Origin: Nocardioides szechwanensis
GTDB lineage: Bacteria; Actinomycetota; Actinomycetes; Propionibacteriales; Nocardioidaceae
DNA length: 64,000 nt
NCBI RefSeq assembly: GCF_900103935.1
Contig: NZ_FNIC01000008.1
Span: 124,001 to 188,000 of the forward strand
Reading direction: 5' to 3'
The notes below the pieces were generated by a model, which did not search any database, had not been told where the DNA came from, and was given only the letters and a program-made list of their open reading frames with translations. The number at the start of each line of letters is the position of its first letter. Position 1 is the first letter of the stretch. Below are positions 31,297-39,501 of this stretch, piece after piece. The position numbers and the translations under genes were made by a program.

Positions 31297-32675
31297 GCGT
31301 CGTCACCACCGGCGTCGACCTGCTCGCCGACGCGATCGCGGCCCAGGCCGTCGACGTCACCCGCGTCGACTGGCGACCCCCGATGCCCGGCACCGAGTCC
31401 GATCTCGCCACGGTCGCCCTCGACCCCCGGCGGTCCGCCGCCAACACGCTGGCGGTCACCGCGATGCTCGGCGTGACCGCCCACCTCGTCGACGTGGCAC
31501 CCGCCTCCGAGGTGCTCGGGCTCCAGCGCGGTGAGTTCCTGCACGCCGGCCCGCCGATCGAGTGGGCCCGCGCGTCCGGACCGATGCGCGGCGGACTGAT
31601 GGCCGGCGCCGCGCTCGAAGGGCTTGTGGACGATCCCGAGGACGCGGTCGCCCTCTTCGAGGACGGGAAGAGCGTCTCCCTCGAGCCGTGCCACCACCGC
31701 GGCACGGTCGGCCCGATGGCCGGCGTCGTCACCCCGAGCATGTGGATGTTCGTGCTCGAGGACCGCGCGACCGGGCGTCGTACCCACTGCTCCCTCAACG
31801 AGGGCCTCGGCAAGGTGCTGCGCTACGGCGCCTACTCCCCCGACGTGCTCAAGCGGCTGCGCTGGATGGGCGATGTACTCGGCCCGGCGCTGCGCGCGGC
31901 CGTCCGCGGCACTGTCGACACCAGCGGACCGGTCGACGTCACCGGGATCCTCACCCAGATGCTCCAGATGGGCGACGAGGCCCACAACCGCAACCGCGCG
32001 GGCACCCTGATGCTGCTGCGCGACCTCTCCCCCGCGCTCGCCCTCGCCGGCCTCGACCCGCAGGACGTCGCCCAGGTGCTGCGCTTCGTCGGCGGCAACG
32101 ACCACTTCTTCCTCAACCTCGCGATGCCGGCCTGCAAGCTCGCGCTCGACGCCGCCCGCGACATCCCCGGCTCGACCATGGTCGTGGCGATGGCCCGCAA
32201 CGGCACCGACTTCGGCATCCAGGTCTCCGGAACCGGTGACGAGTGGTTCACCGGCCCCGCGCAGGTGGCCGACGGTCTCTACCTCGGTGACTACGGCCCC
32301 GACGACGCCAACCCCGACATCGGCGACTCCGCCATCACCGAGACCGCCGGCATCGGCGGCTTCGCCATGGCCACCGCGCCCGCGATCGTGCGCCTGGTCG
32401 GCGGCAGCGTGCCCGACGCGCTCGCGACCACCCGGCGCATGCACGAGATCACGCTCGCCGAGAACCCCCGCTGGTCGGTGCCGGTGCTGGAGTTCCAGGG
32501 CACGCCCACCGGCATCGACGTCACCCGCGTCTGCCGCACCGGGATCCTGCCCCAGATCAACACCGGCATGGCCGGCAAGGTCGCCGGCGTCGGCCAGGTC
32601 GGCGCCGGCCTGGTCACCCCGCCCGCCGAGATCTTCCCGCAGGCGCTGGCCCGGCTCGCCGAACTGGCCCCCTGA
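31293..32675 (+). CDS. ylbE: DUF1116 protein, YlbE/AllG-type transcarbamylase subunit
   Basis: A 460-residue DUF1116 protein. Recognisable family segments are WRPPMPG near the N-terminus, SLEPCHHRGTVGPMAGVVTPSMWMFVLED near residue 130, NEGLGKVLRYGAY, QMGDEAHNRNRAGT, FVGGNDHFFLNLAMPACK and the C-terminal CRTGILPQINTGMAGKVAGVGQVGAG. In the AllFGH set this is the subunit next to FdrA. Conserved His/Asn-rich loops suggest it carries much of the active site, which is inference. It is the last gene of the three-gene operon and is translationally coupled to fdrA by ATGA. Confidence 0.9.
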   Translation: MSVVTTGVDLLADAIAAQAVDVTRVDWRPPMPGTESDLATVALDPRRSAANTLAVTAMLGVTAHLVDVAPASEVLGLQRGEFLHAGPPIEWARASGPMRGGLMAGAALEGLVDDPEDAVALFEDGKSVSLEPCHHRGTVGPMAGVVTPSMWMFVLEDRATGRRTHCSLNEGLGKVLRYGAYSPDVLKRLRWMGDVLGPALRAAVRGTVDTSGPVDVTGILTQMLQMGDEAHNRNRAGTLMLLRDLSPALALAGLDPQDVAQVLRFVGGNDHFFLNLAMPACKLALDAARDIPGSTMVVAMARNGTDFGIQVSGTGDEWFTGPAQVADGLYLGDYGPDDANPDIGDSAITETAGIGGFAMATAPAIVRLVGGSVPDALATTRRMHEITLAENPRWSVPVLEFQGTPTGIDVTRVCRTGILPQINTGMAGKVAGVGQVGAGLVTPPAEIFPQALARLAELAP

Positions 32676-32723
32676 GTACCCACGCTCTCGCGCACAGGTA
32701 CGCCGCGGGAGTCTGATGAGTAC

Positions 32724-35105
32724 ATGACCCGTTACGCCGACCCACTCGCCTGCCCCGACTGCCACGCGGTCCTCCCGGTCAACCCCACTCGATGCCCCTC
32801 GTGCGACCTCCCCCTCACGCACCCGCTCGCGGCCGAGCTGCTCCGGACCCTCACCTACGCCGACCACCTGCTCGCGCAGCTGCGGGCGAACGCCGCCCCG
32901 CTCCCCGCCTACCCCGTGCCCGCGCCGCGCCCCGCGCCCGTCCCCGCCCCGCGCCGTACCGGCGTGCGGACCGCGTCGGTCCCCAAGATCTTGCTCGGCC
33001 TCGGCGCGACCTGCCTGCTCGTCGCGGCCGTGATCTTCCTGGCCGTCGCCTGGTCCTGGCTCGGCGTCGGAGGCCGTACGGCGGTCCTGGTCACCCTCAC
33101 CGTCGCCACCGGAGTCCTCGGCGGCTGGCTCGGCGGGCGTGGGCTGCGCGTGGCCGGCGAGTCCCTCACGGTCGTCGCCCTCGGGTTGCTGGTCCTCGAC
33201 GTCGTCGGCGCCGACCACGCCGGGTGGCTCGGCGACCTGACCCAGGACGGACTGGTCCTCGCGGTCGGCGGTGTCGTCGCCGCGGTCTCCCTCGCGCTCG
33301 CCCTCACCCCGCCGCGACTGGTCGCACCGCAGGTGGCCACCACCGTCGGCCTCGGTCTCGGCGTGGCGGCCGCCGTCCAGCTCACCACCTCCGACCTCGT
33401 CGTCCTCGGCGCCGGAGTGCTGGCCTTCACCGCCCTCGCCGCCGTCGGCCGACTGGCCGCACTGGCGGCGCTCCCCTGGCTCGCCTTCACCGGGGCCACG
33501 GTCACCTGGATCGCCTTCACCACCAACGCCGCGAGCAACCTCGAGGCAGCCGGGTCACTGACCTTCGGCACCGTCTGGGCGGCCGGCCCGGGCTGGGCCC
33601 TGCTCGCCGCGACCGGGATGCTGCTGCTCCCCGTCGGGTTCGACCGGCGCCGCGAGACCGTCGTGAGCTGCGCCGCCGCGGCCGCCAGCCTGCTCAGCAT
33701 CACCCTCACCCTGCCGGGGTACGACGAGTCGCTCACCGTCGCCACGCTCGTCGCCCTCGGCCTCGTGGCCGGCTGGGCCGCCGGCTCTTATGCGGCGCCG
33801 GCCGACTGGGCCGTCATCGCCAAGGTGCCGGCCACCCTGGCCGCCGTCCCGGTCGCCTTCGTGGCGTTCGTGATGAGCGCCGGTGCCGCGGGCCGGGTGC
33901 TCCTCGCCGAGTCGACCAGGCGCACCGACCACCTGGCGAACCCCGCCCTGCTGGTGCCGTCGGTCGCCGCCCTCCTGCTCGTCTGCGCCATGTGGCTGAC
34001 CCTCCCGCAGGTGCGCCGGCTGTGGCCCGTCGCCGCCGGGTCCCTTGCCGCTGCGGCCGTCGCCACCCTCGCCCTCTACCCGGTCCCGTTGTGGATCCTC
34101 GTCACCGCGATCGGCGTCCTCGGCGCGGCCTTGGTCATCGACGCGCTGCGCCGGACCGCCACCGTCGGGACGACCGAGGCGCTCCTCGGTGTCGGTGTGC
34201 TCGGGACCGCTCTCGTGGCGGGTCGCCCGAGCGACCTGCTGATGACGCTGGTCCTTGCCGCGACCACCGCCGCCGCTGCGGCCATGGCGTTCCGGGGCCG
34301 CTTCCCGAGCGCCAGCTCGCTCGGCGACCTGCTCCTGCCGGTGGCCGGCGCCGCACTGCTGTGGTCCTCCTTCGAGCTCGCGGACGTCGAGACCGTCCAG
34401 CGCGCCGTACCGGTCCTGCTCGCCGTAGGCCTCCTGGCCATCGCCCGCCCGCGGGTGGAGCTCGAGGCCTCCGCCATGCTCGCCGGTGCCGCGGCCGCCG
34501 CGGCCAGCGTGCTCAGCGCCGACGACTCCGCGACCGCGCTCGCCATCCATCTCACTGTCGCCGGCGCCCTGGTCACGGCCACCGCCGTGGTGCACCAGTC
34601 CCGACGCGACTTCGCCTGGCTGGGTGGGTTCCTGCTGGCGCTCGCCACCTGGGTCCGGCTCGCGGACCTCGGCGTCGAGACGCCCGAGGCCTACACCCTG
34701 CCGACGGCCGTGGCCCTGGTGCTGGTCGGTCTGGACCGGATGCGCCGCGACCCCACTGCCTCCACGTCGATGGCCGTGGCTCCGGGCCTCGTGCTCCCGA
34801 CGGTGCCCTCGCTGCTGTGGGTCGTCGCGACCGACCCGGTGTCGCTGCGTGCGGCCCTGCTCGGCGTGGCCTGCCTGGCGCTCGTCCTGGCCGGCACCAT
34901 GCTGCGCTGGAGCGCTCCCCTCGTGACCGGGGCGGCGGTCGGCGCCGTGCTCGTCCTGCGCGAGCTCGCCCCCTACGTCGCGCAGACTCCCCAGTGGGTC
35001 GTGATCGGTCTCGCGGGCACGCTGCTCACGGTGGTCGGCGTGACCTGGGAGCGGCGCCTGGTCGAGCTGCGGCACGCGTCGGCGTTCGTCGGCCGGCTCC
35101 GCTAG
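32724..35105 (+). CDS. zinc-ribbon multi-pass membrane protein
   Basis: A 793-residue protein. The first 30 residues hold a four-cysteine zinc ribbon (CPDC...CPSC), then a Pro/Ala-rich linker (residues 55-80). From about residue 88 there are some twenty hydrophobic helices rich in Ala, Leu and Val. I see no transport or catalytic motif. Large actinobacterial proteins with this layout are of unknown function. It starts 48 bases after ylbE, has its own possible promoter region and marks the right border of the catabolic block. Membrane location is clear; function is not. Confidence 0.8.
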   Translation: MTRYADPLACPDCHAVLPVNPTRCPSCDLPLTHPLAAELLRTLTYADHLLAQLRANAAPLPAYPVPAPRPAPVPAPRRTGVRTASVPKILLGLGATCLLVAAVIFLAVAWSWLGVGGRTAVLVTLTVATGVLGGWLGGRGLRVAGESLTVVALGLLVLDVVGADHAGWLGDLTQDGLVLAVGGVVAAVSLALALTPPRLVAPQVATTVGLGLGVAAAVQLTTSDLVVLGAGVLAFTALAAVGRLAALAALPWLAFTGATVTWIAFTTNAASNLEAAGSLTFGTVWAAGPGWALLAATGMLLLPVGFDRRRETVVSCAAAAASLLSITLTLPGYDESLTVATLVALGLVAGWAAGSYAAPADWAVIAKVPATLAAVPVAFVAFVMSAGAAGRVLLAESTRRTDHLANPALLVPSVAALLLVCAMWLTLPQVRRLWPVAAGSLAAAAVATLALYPVPLWILVTAIGVLGAALVIDALRRTATVGTTEALLGVGVLGTALVAGRPSDLLMTLVLAATTAAAAAMAFRGRFPSASSLGDLLLPVAGAALLWSSFELADVETVQRAVPVLLAVGLLAIARPRVELEASAMLAGAAAAAASVLSADDSATALAIHLTVAGALVTATAVVHQSRRDFAWLGGFLLALATWVRLADLGVETPEAYTLPTAVALVLVGLDRMRRDPTASTSMAVAPGLVLPTVPSLLWVVATDPVSLRAALLGVACLALVLAGTMLRWSAPLVTGAAVGAVLVLRELAPYVAQTPQWVVIGLAGTLLTVVGVTWERRLVELRHASAFVGRLR

Positions 35106-35114
35106 TCCCCCTAC

Positions 35115-35411
35115 CTACTGGGGCCCCCAGAACGCGTTGACGATGTCGACGGACCCGGAGCGCCGCAGCGGGGTGCCCTCCTCGAGGTAGCGCTGCCGGG
35201 CCTCGTCCTCGTGGCTCGGCGGCAGCGACCCGTCGGCGCGCACGACCCGCCACCAGGGCACCGGCCCCCCGTGCCGCGACATCACGGAGCCCACCTGGCG
35301 CGGCCCGCCACCGACCGCGTCCGCGATCGCGCCGTACGTCGTGACCCGGCCGCGCGGCACCCGCTCCACGACCTGTAGCACGAGCTCGACGTACTCCTCC
35401 GGGTCGGTCAC
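35115..35411 (-). CDS. alkyltransferase-like protein (ATL), MGMT-related
   Basis: A 98-residue MGMT DNA-binding domain. The recognition helix region is GRVTTYGAIADAVGGGPRQVGSVMSR. The active-site PCHRVV of real alkyltransferases is replaced by PWWRVV, with Trp for Cys, the hallmark of ATL proteins. ATLs bind O6-alkylguanine without removing the alkyl group and hand the lesion to nucleotide excision repair. The size matches known ATLs. It overlaps the preceding membrane-protein gene (ATGA) as the last gene of the MoxR/DUF58 operon. An ATL also sits in this neighbourhood in mycobacteria as I recall. Confidence 0.9.
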   Translation of the reverse strand: MTDPEEYVELVLQVVERVPRGRVTTYGAIADAVGGGPRQVGSVMSRHGGPVPWWRVVRADGSLPPSHEDEARQRYLEEGTPLRRSGSVDIVNAFWGPQ

Positions 35412-35917
35412 GCCGGCTCCCGGTCGCGGCCCGCGACGATCGCGAACAGCACTGCGGTGGTCGCGGCCACGACACCGGCCACCCAGACCCCGGCCTGCTC
35501 GGGCTGGTCACTCAGGGCGTCGGCGAGCAGCCACACCGCCGGCGCGGCCAGGAACACCGCGGCGCCGCGGACCAGCCAGAGGAGGGTGACCTCGCGGTCG
35601 AGGGGTACGTCGTCGGGGCCGTAGGCGGCGAGCACCGCCGCGACGTGGCTGGCGATCAGGGCGGCGGCCGCGAGCAACGCGGAGGCGTCCACGAGCCCGG
35701 CACCGCCCTCCCACCACGAGGCCAGGACCAACACGAACGCCACCGAGCCGGCGGGCGACTCGGGGTAGAGCGCGAAGGCCGCGGACAGCGCGGCGACGAT
35801 CACGAGGAGCGGCCAGCCCGGGCCGTCGCCCTGGAGACCCTCCGCCGAGAGCGCCAGCAACGGGCCGGTCAGCACGACGAGCCGCACCACCCACTGGCCG
35901 GGCGTCCAGTGCCTCAT
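35408..35917 (-). CDS. small multi-pass membrane protein of the MoxR/DUF58 operon
   Basis: A 169-residue protein with about five hydrophobic segments (for example VVRLVVLTGPLLALSA, LLVIVAALSAAFAL, ASALLAAAALIASHVAAVLA, AAVFLAAPAVWLLA and a last helix before GRDREPA). There is no recognised domain. It is coupled by ATGA overlaps to the DUF58 gene upstream and the ATL gene downstream. By context it belongs to the MoxR-DUF58 membrane system, but nothing in its sequence shows what it does. Confidence 0.75.
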   Translation of the reverse strand: MRHWTPGQWVVRLVVLTGPLLALSAEGLQGDGPGWPLLVIVAALSAAFALYPESPAGSVAFVLVLASWWEGGAGLVDASALLAAAALIASHVAAVLAAYGPDDVPLDREVTLLWLVRGAAVFLAAPAVWLLADALSDQPEQAGVWVAGVVAATTAVLFAIVAGRDREPA

Positions 35918-37215
35918 CGGACCACCACCCGCGGCTGCTGGGCGCGGCGGGCGAGCCGGCGGGTCACCTCGTCGATGGTGCCGGGCCCGCGCCACGGCAC
36001 GACCGGGCAGCCGAGCGCGGCGAGGCTGGACAGCACCTGCTCGCGCTCGAGCCTGCGCAGCCGCCACGCGAGGTCGGCCGCGACCGGGTCGGTGCCGCGG
36101 GTGACCGCCGGCGCGGCGTCCTCCGGCAGCGTGTCGACGACCAGGGTCGGGAGCCCACGACGCAGCGCCGTCGCGGTGACCGTGCCGAGCACCTCGGCCA
36201 GCATCGGCGACAGGACGACGACCATCGTGCCCTCGGCGGCGCGCAGCTGGAGGCGCTCGACCTCGCCGTCCTGGGCGGCGACGGGCTGCACGGCGGCCAG
36301 CGCGCCGAGCACGCGGCGCAGGTGCACCCAGCCGGCGCCGTACCCGAGCTGGCGGGAGTCGCGGCCCAGCACCCGCAGCGAGACCCGGTCGCCCTGGCGT
36401 ACGGCGTGCTCGGCCACGGCGGCCGCGGCCCGCACGGTGAGGTCGAGGCTGCTCTCGCCGCCGTCGACCCCGTCGGAGCGGCCGTGGTCGGCCAGGGCGT
36501 CGACCACGAGGAGGACGCCGGCGTCCTCCTCGGCGCGGGTCGTGGTGACGTGGAGCCGGCCGCTGCGCGCCGACACCCGCCAGTTGATCCGGCGCAGCCG
36601 GTCACCGGGCTCGAAGCCGCGGATCCCGGAGAACTCGGTGCCGCTGCCGGTGCGCGCGGAGCGGTGGGCGCCGACGAGGCCGCGCGGCTGGGGCGACTCG
36701 GCGCGCGAGCCGTAGGGCACGCTCGTCGGCAGCACCGAGATCCGGTCGCCGCCGGTCGTGACCGGTCCCCACCGGAAGCCGCCCCAGGCGGAGGTGAGCG
36801 CGACGGCGCCGTCGCCCAGGGTACGGCGGCCCCAGCGGCGGGGGCTGACCTCGAAGTCGACCGGGCCGCCCGCGACCAGGCGCGACGCGCGGCCGGCGGC
36901 GGGGTGGACCCGGACGTAGGGCTCGCGGGCCGCGACGCGGGTGACCTGCTCGGCCCCCTCGGCACCTGTCAGCACCAGCCGGGAGAGCGTGCCCTGGCCC
37001 TCGTGGAGCAGGCGGTGCCCGAGCGTGACGTGCGCGGACGGCCGGCCCGGAGGGCGGCGGACCAGGGCGAACGCCGCGGTCACGACCATCGGCGCCACGA
37101 GGACCAGCAGCACCGGGCGGCCACCGACCACGGAGGCGACGACGCCGACCGTCGCGACGATCACCGACCGGGCCAGGCTCCCCGTCGGTCGCCACACGGA
37201 CGACTGAGCCTCCAT
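35914..37215 (-). CDS. DUF58 domain protein with N-terminal membrane anchor
   Basis: A 433-residue protein with two N-terminal hydrophobic helices (residues 18-52) and a C-terminal DUF58 domain. The signature GTEFSGIRGFEPGDRLRRINWRVSARSGRLHV is near residue 205, and a von Willebrand A-like region follows (LLVVDALADHG, MVVVLSPMLAEVLG). DUF58 proteins accompany MoxR AAA+ chaperones and are thought to work in assembly of envelope or metal-dependent complexes. The start shares one base with the MoxR stop (TGATG). The length is normal for the family. Confidence 0.9.
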   Translation of the reverse strand: MEAQSSVWRPTGSLARSVIVATVGVVASVVGGRPVLLVLVAPMVVTAAFALVRRPPGRPSAHVTLGHRLLHEGQGTLSRLVLTGAEGAEQVTRVAAREPYVRVHPAAGRASRLVAGGPVDFEVSPRRWGRRTLGDGAVALTSAWGGFRWGPVTTGGDRISVLPTSVPYGSRAESPQPRGLVGAHRSARTGSGTEFSGIRGFEPGDRLRRINWRVSARSGRLHVTTTRAEEDAGVLLVVDALADHGRSDGVDGGESSLDLTVRAAAAVAEHAVRQGDRVSLRVLGRDSRQLGYGAGWVHLRRVLGALAAVQPVAAQDGEVERLQLRAAEGTMVVVLSPMLAEVLGTVTATALRRGLPTLVVDTLPEDAAPAVTRGTDPVAADLAWRLRRLEREQVLSSLAALGCPVVPWRGPGTIDEVTRRLARRAQQPRVVVR

Positions 37216-38195
37216 CAGCCGCCCTCGAGCGCCGTCGGCGACGCGACCCGGCCGAGCACGTCGTCGACGACGCTGAGGCCGCTGGTCTCGGTCATCCAGA
37301 GCTCGGGCTTGATCGTGATCCGGTGGCCCAGGACCGCACGGGCGACCGCCTTGACGTCCTCGGGGATCACGTAGTCGCGGCCCCGGACCACGGCGAACGC
37401 GCGAGCGGCCAGCACCAGCCCGAGCGAGCCGCGCGGGGACGAGCCGGTGAGCACCTCGCGGTGGTCGCGGGTCGCCGCCACCAGCTCGACGCAGTAGCGC
37501 CCGATGCTCGGGTCGACCCGCACCGTCTCGACGGTCGCCTGGAGGGCGCGCAGCCCCTCCCCGTCGGTCACCTGGTCGAGCGTGATTTCCTCGCGTCGCC
37601 GCTCCACGCGCCGCGCGATGACGTCGTACTCCTCCTCGGCGGTGGGGTAGCCGAAGGCGACGCGCATCAGGAACCGGTCGAGCTGGGCCTCGGGGAGCGG
37701 GTAGGTGCCTTCGTACTCGATCGGGTTGGCGGTCGCGAGCACGTGGAACGGGTCGGGCAGCGCGAAGGTCTCGCCCTCGACCGTCACCTGCCGCTCCTGC
37801 ATCGCCTCGAGCAGCGCGGACTGGGTCTTGGGCGGGGTCCGGTTGATCTCGTCGGCGAGCAGCAGCCCCGTGAAGAGCGGGCCCTTGCGGAACTCGAATT
37901 CGGCGCGGCGCTGGTCGTAGAGGAACGAGCCGGTCAGGTCGGAGGGCAGCAGGTCGGGGGTGAACTGGGCGCGGGCGAAGTCGAGGCCCAGCGCCTGCGC
38001 GAACGACCGCGCCGCGAGGGTCTTGCCGAGGCCCGGGAAGTCCTCGATCAGCACGTGCCCCTTGGCGAGTACGGCGGTCAGCACCAGCGTCAGCGACGCC
38101 TGCTTGCCGACCACGGCGCGCTGGACCTCGGCGAGGACCCGCCCGGCGGTCTCGGCGGCGACCGCGATGGTGAGGGGGGCGCTCTGCTCGGTCAT
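37215..38195 (-). CDS. MoxR-family AAA+ ATPase
   Basis: A 326-residue AAA+ ATPase of the MoxR group. Walker A appears as EDFPGLGKTLAARSFAQ near residue 52, Walker B as GLLLADEINRTPPKTQSALLEAMQE, sensor 1 as VLATANPIEYEGTYPLPEAQLDRF, and the sensor 2 region as SPRGSLGLVLAARA. MoxR proteins act as chaperone-like ATPases for partners with VWA/DUF58 domains. The ATG overlaps the preceding membrane-protein gene by four bases. The downstream DUF58 gene is its classic partner. Confidence 0.94.
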   Translation of the reverse strand: MTEQSAPLTIAVAAETAGRVLAEVQRAVVGKQASLTLVLTAVLAKGHVLIEDFPGLGKTLAARSFAQALGLDFARAQFTPDLLPSDLTGSFLYDQRRAEFEFRKGPLFTGLLLADEINRTPPKTQSALLEAMQERQVTVEGETFALPDPFHVLATANPIEYEGTYPLPEAQLDRFLMRVAFGYPTAEEEYDVIARRVERRREEITLDQVTDGEGLRALQATVETVRVDPSIGRYCVELVAATRDHREVLTGSSPRGSLGLVLAARAFAVVRGRDYVIPEDVKAVARAVLGHRITIKPELWMTETSGLSVVDDVLGRVASPTALEGG

Positions 38196-38662
38196 AGGTT
38201 CTCGATCCTCTGGACGCAGCGTTCGATCTCGGACTTGGTCAGGCGCCGGGCGGGCAGGTGGAGCAGGTCGACGATGTCGGCCCCGAGCATCGCCTCGCCC
38301 TCGGGCGTGTGCACGCTCTCGCCGTGCCGGGCCCGCAGCGTCCCGTCGGCGACGAGCAGCAGCCGGGTCGCGAGGGACCGGTCGGGATGGCCTGCCACGA
38401 GGTGGTTCTCGATCACGCTCAGGTAGCGCTGGGTGCGCAGGTCCTGGCCACGGGGTACGGCGGGCCGGGCGGGTCCGACGGCCCACCGCGGCGCGGTCGG
38501 TGCCAGCTGGTCGAACAGCAGCCACCACGCGGTGACCAGCAGCACCGCCATCAGGGACAGCCGCGGCGCGTCGAGCTCGATGTCGAGGATGACCTGGGTC
38601 AGCACCCAGCCGCTCACGAGCAGGGCGACGAGGAACGCCACCCGCCACCGCCACTGCCTCAC
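38192..38662 (-). CDS. membrane protein of the MoxR operon, unknown family
   Basis: A 156-residue protein with two N-terminal transmembrane helices (residues 8-27 and 34-50). A soluble region of about 100 residues follows, containing LRTQRYLSVIENHLVAGHPDRSLATRLLLVADGTLRARHG and a helical C-terminus. I do not recognise the fold. It overlaps DUF4129 upstream and moxR downstream by four bases each, so it is very likely a working part of the same membrane complex. Confidence 0.78.
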   Translation of the reverse strand: MRQWRWRVAFLVALLVSGWVLTQVILDIELDAPRLSLMAVLLVTAWWLLFDQLAPTAPRWAVGPARPAVPRGQDLRTQRYLSVIENHLVAGHPDRSLATRLLLVADGTLRARHGESVHTPEGEAMLGADIVDLLHLPARRLTKSEIERCVQRIENL

Positions 38663-39411
38663 CTGCGGCTCCTGACCCAGCGCGAGGACAGGCCGCGGTG
38701 CAGGGCGTCCAGCGCCGTGCGGGCCTCGTCGCGGGCGGGCTCACCGAGGTCGTGGTCGGAGAAGCGGGCCTCGCGGTAGAGCCGGGCGAGCACGGCGACC
38801 GCGTCGAGGTCGGCGTCGACCAGGTCGAGCAGCCGCAGCGTGAACTCCGACGAGGTCTCGGAGCGCCTGCGCGGCACCCCCGCGTCGGCCGCCTGGACCT
38901 CGAAGCGGTGCCAGCAGGCGACGATCGCGTTGCGCGGGGTGCCGGTCTCGAGGAGCTCGCGCTGGTCCTCGCCGTCGCTGAGGATGGCCTCGGCGGCGCT
39001 CGTGGCCTGCGCGAGGAGCGCGCTCGGGCCGTCTGGCTCCGGGTCCTCGTCAGGGAGCCGGCGACCGCGGCCCCGCAACCACCGCGCGACGTCGAGCGCA
39101 CGTCGTACGACGTAGACGGCGACGAGCACCACGGCGACACCGATCAGGGTGCGGGCCAGGAACGTCGCCCACCCGGCGTGCCCGTCCCGGGGCGGCGGGG
39201 TGTCGCCGCGGGGCTCGTAGCGCGGCCCGGACGCGGTGTTGGCGTCGGTCGGGCGGGTCAGCGTCGCGCCGGCGCCGGGTCCGTCGCCCACGACGTCGTC
39301 GGTGCCGATCGAGGCGGCCCAGGTGGCCAGGCCGAGCAGCACCACCGTGGCGAGGAGTACTCCCGCCACCGCGCCGGCTCCCCGGGTCCGAGACGCCTCC
39401 TGGTCAGGCAT
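38659..39411 (-). CDS. DUF4129 domain membrane protein
   Basis: A 250-residue protein with one N-terminal helix (residues 14-34), a periplasmic stretch of about 50 residues and a second helix (residues 84-105). The C-terminal DUF4129 domain (IVACWHRFEVQAADAGVPRRRSETSSEFTLRLL) follows. DUF4129 is commonly found at the end of transglutaminase-like proteins next to MoxR/DUF58; here it stands alone and no transglutaminase domain is present in the operon. It is the first gene of the six-gene operon. Confidence 0.85.
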   Translation of the reverse strand: MPDQEASRTRGAGAVAGVLLATVVLLGLATWAASIGTDDVVGDGPGAGATLTRPTDANTASGPRYEPRGDTPPPRDGHAGWATFLARTLIGVAVVLVAVYVVRRALDVARWLRGRGRRLPDEDPEPDGPSALLAQATSAAEAILSDGEDQRELLETGTPRNAIVACWHRFEVQAADAGVPRRRSETSSEFTLRLLDLVDADLDAVAVLARLYREARFSDHDLGEPARDEARTALDALHRGLSSRWVRSRR

Positions 39412-39451
39412 GCGAGCAACGTACCCGCTGGAACCGGCCGTAAATGTGGGA

Positions 39452-39483
39452 GTGGCCCCGTCCGCCGAAGCGGACGGGGCCAC
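39452..39483. terminator. strong hairpin between the DUF4129 operon and the protease gene
   Basis: GTGGCCCCGTCCGC-CGAA-GCGGACGGGGCCAC is a perfect 14-bp stem with a GNRA-type tetraloop. It lies 19 bases downstream of the protease stop. It should terminate that transcript. Confidence 0.85.
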
Positions 39484-39501
39484 CCATGTCCCCCGGGTCG
39501 G

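Noticed and set aside
39236..39265. Peptide LTRPT in the DUF4129 protein resembling the palindrome-encoded LTRPK
   Set aside because: The DNA (GGTCGGGCGGGTCAGCG) has no second arm, so it is not a copy of the palindrome.
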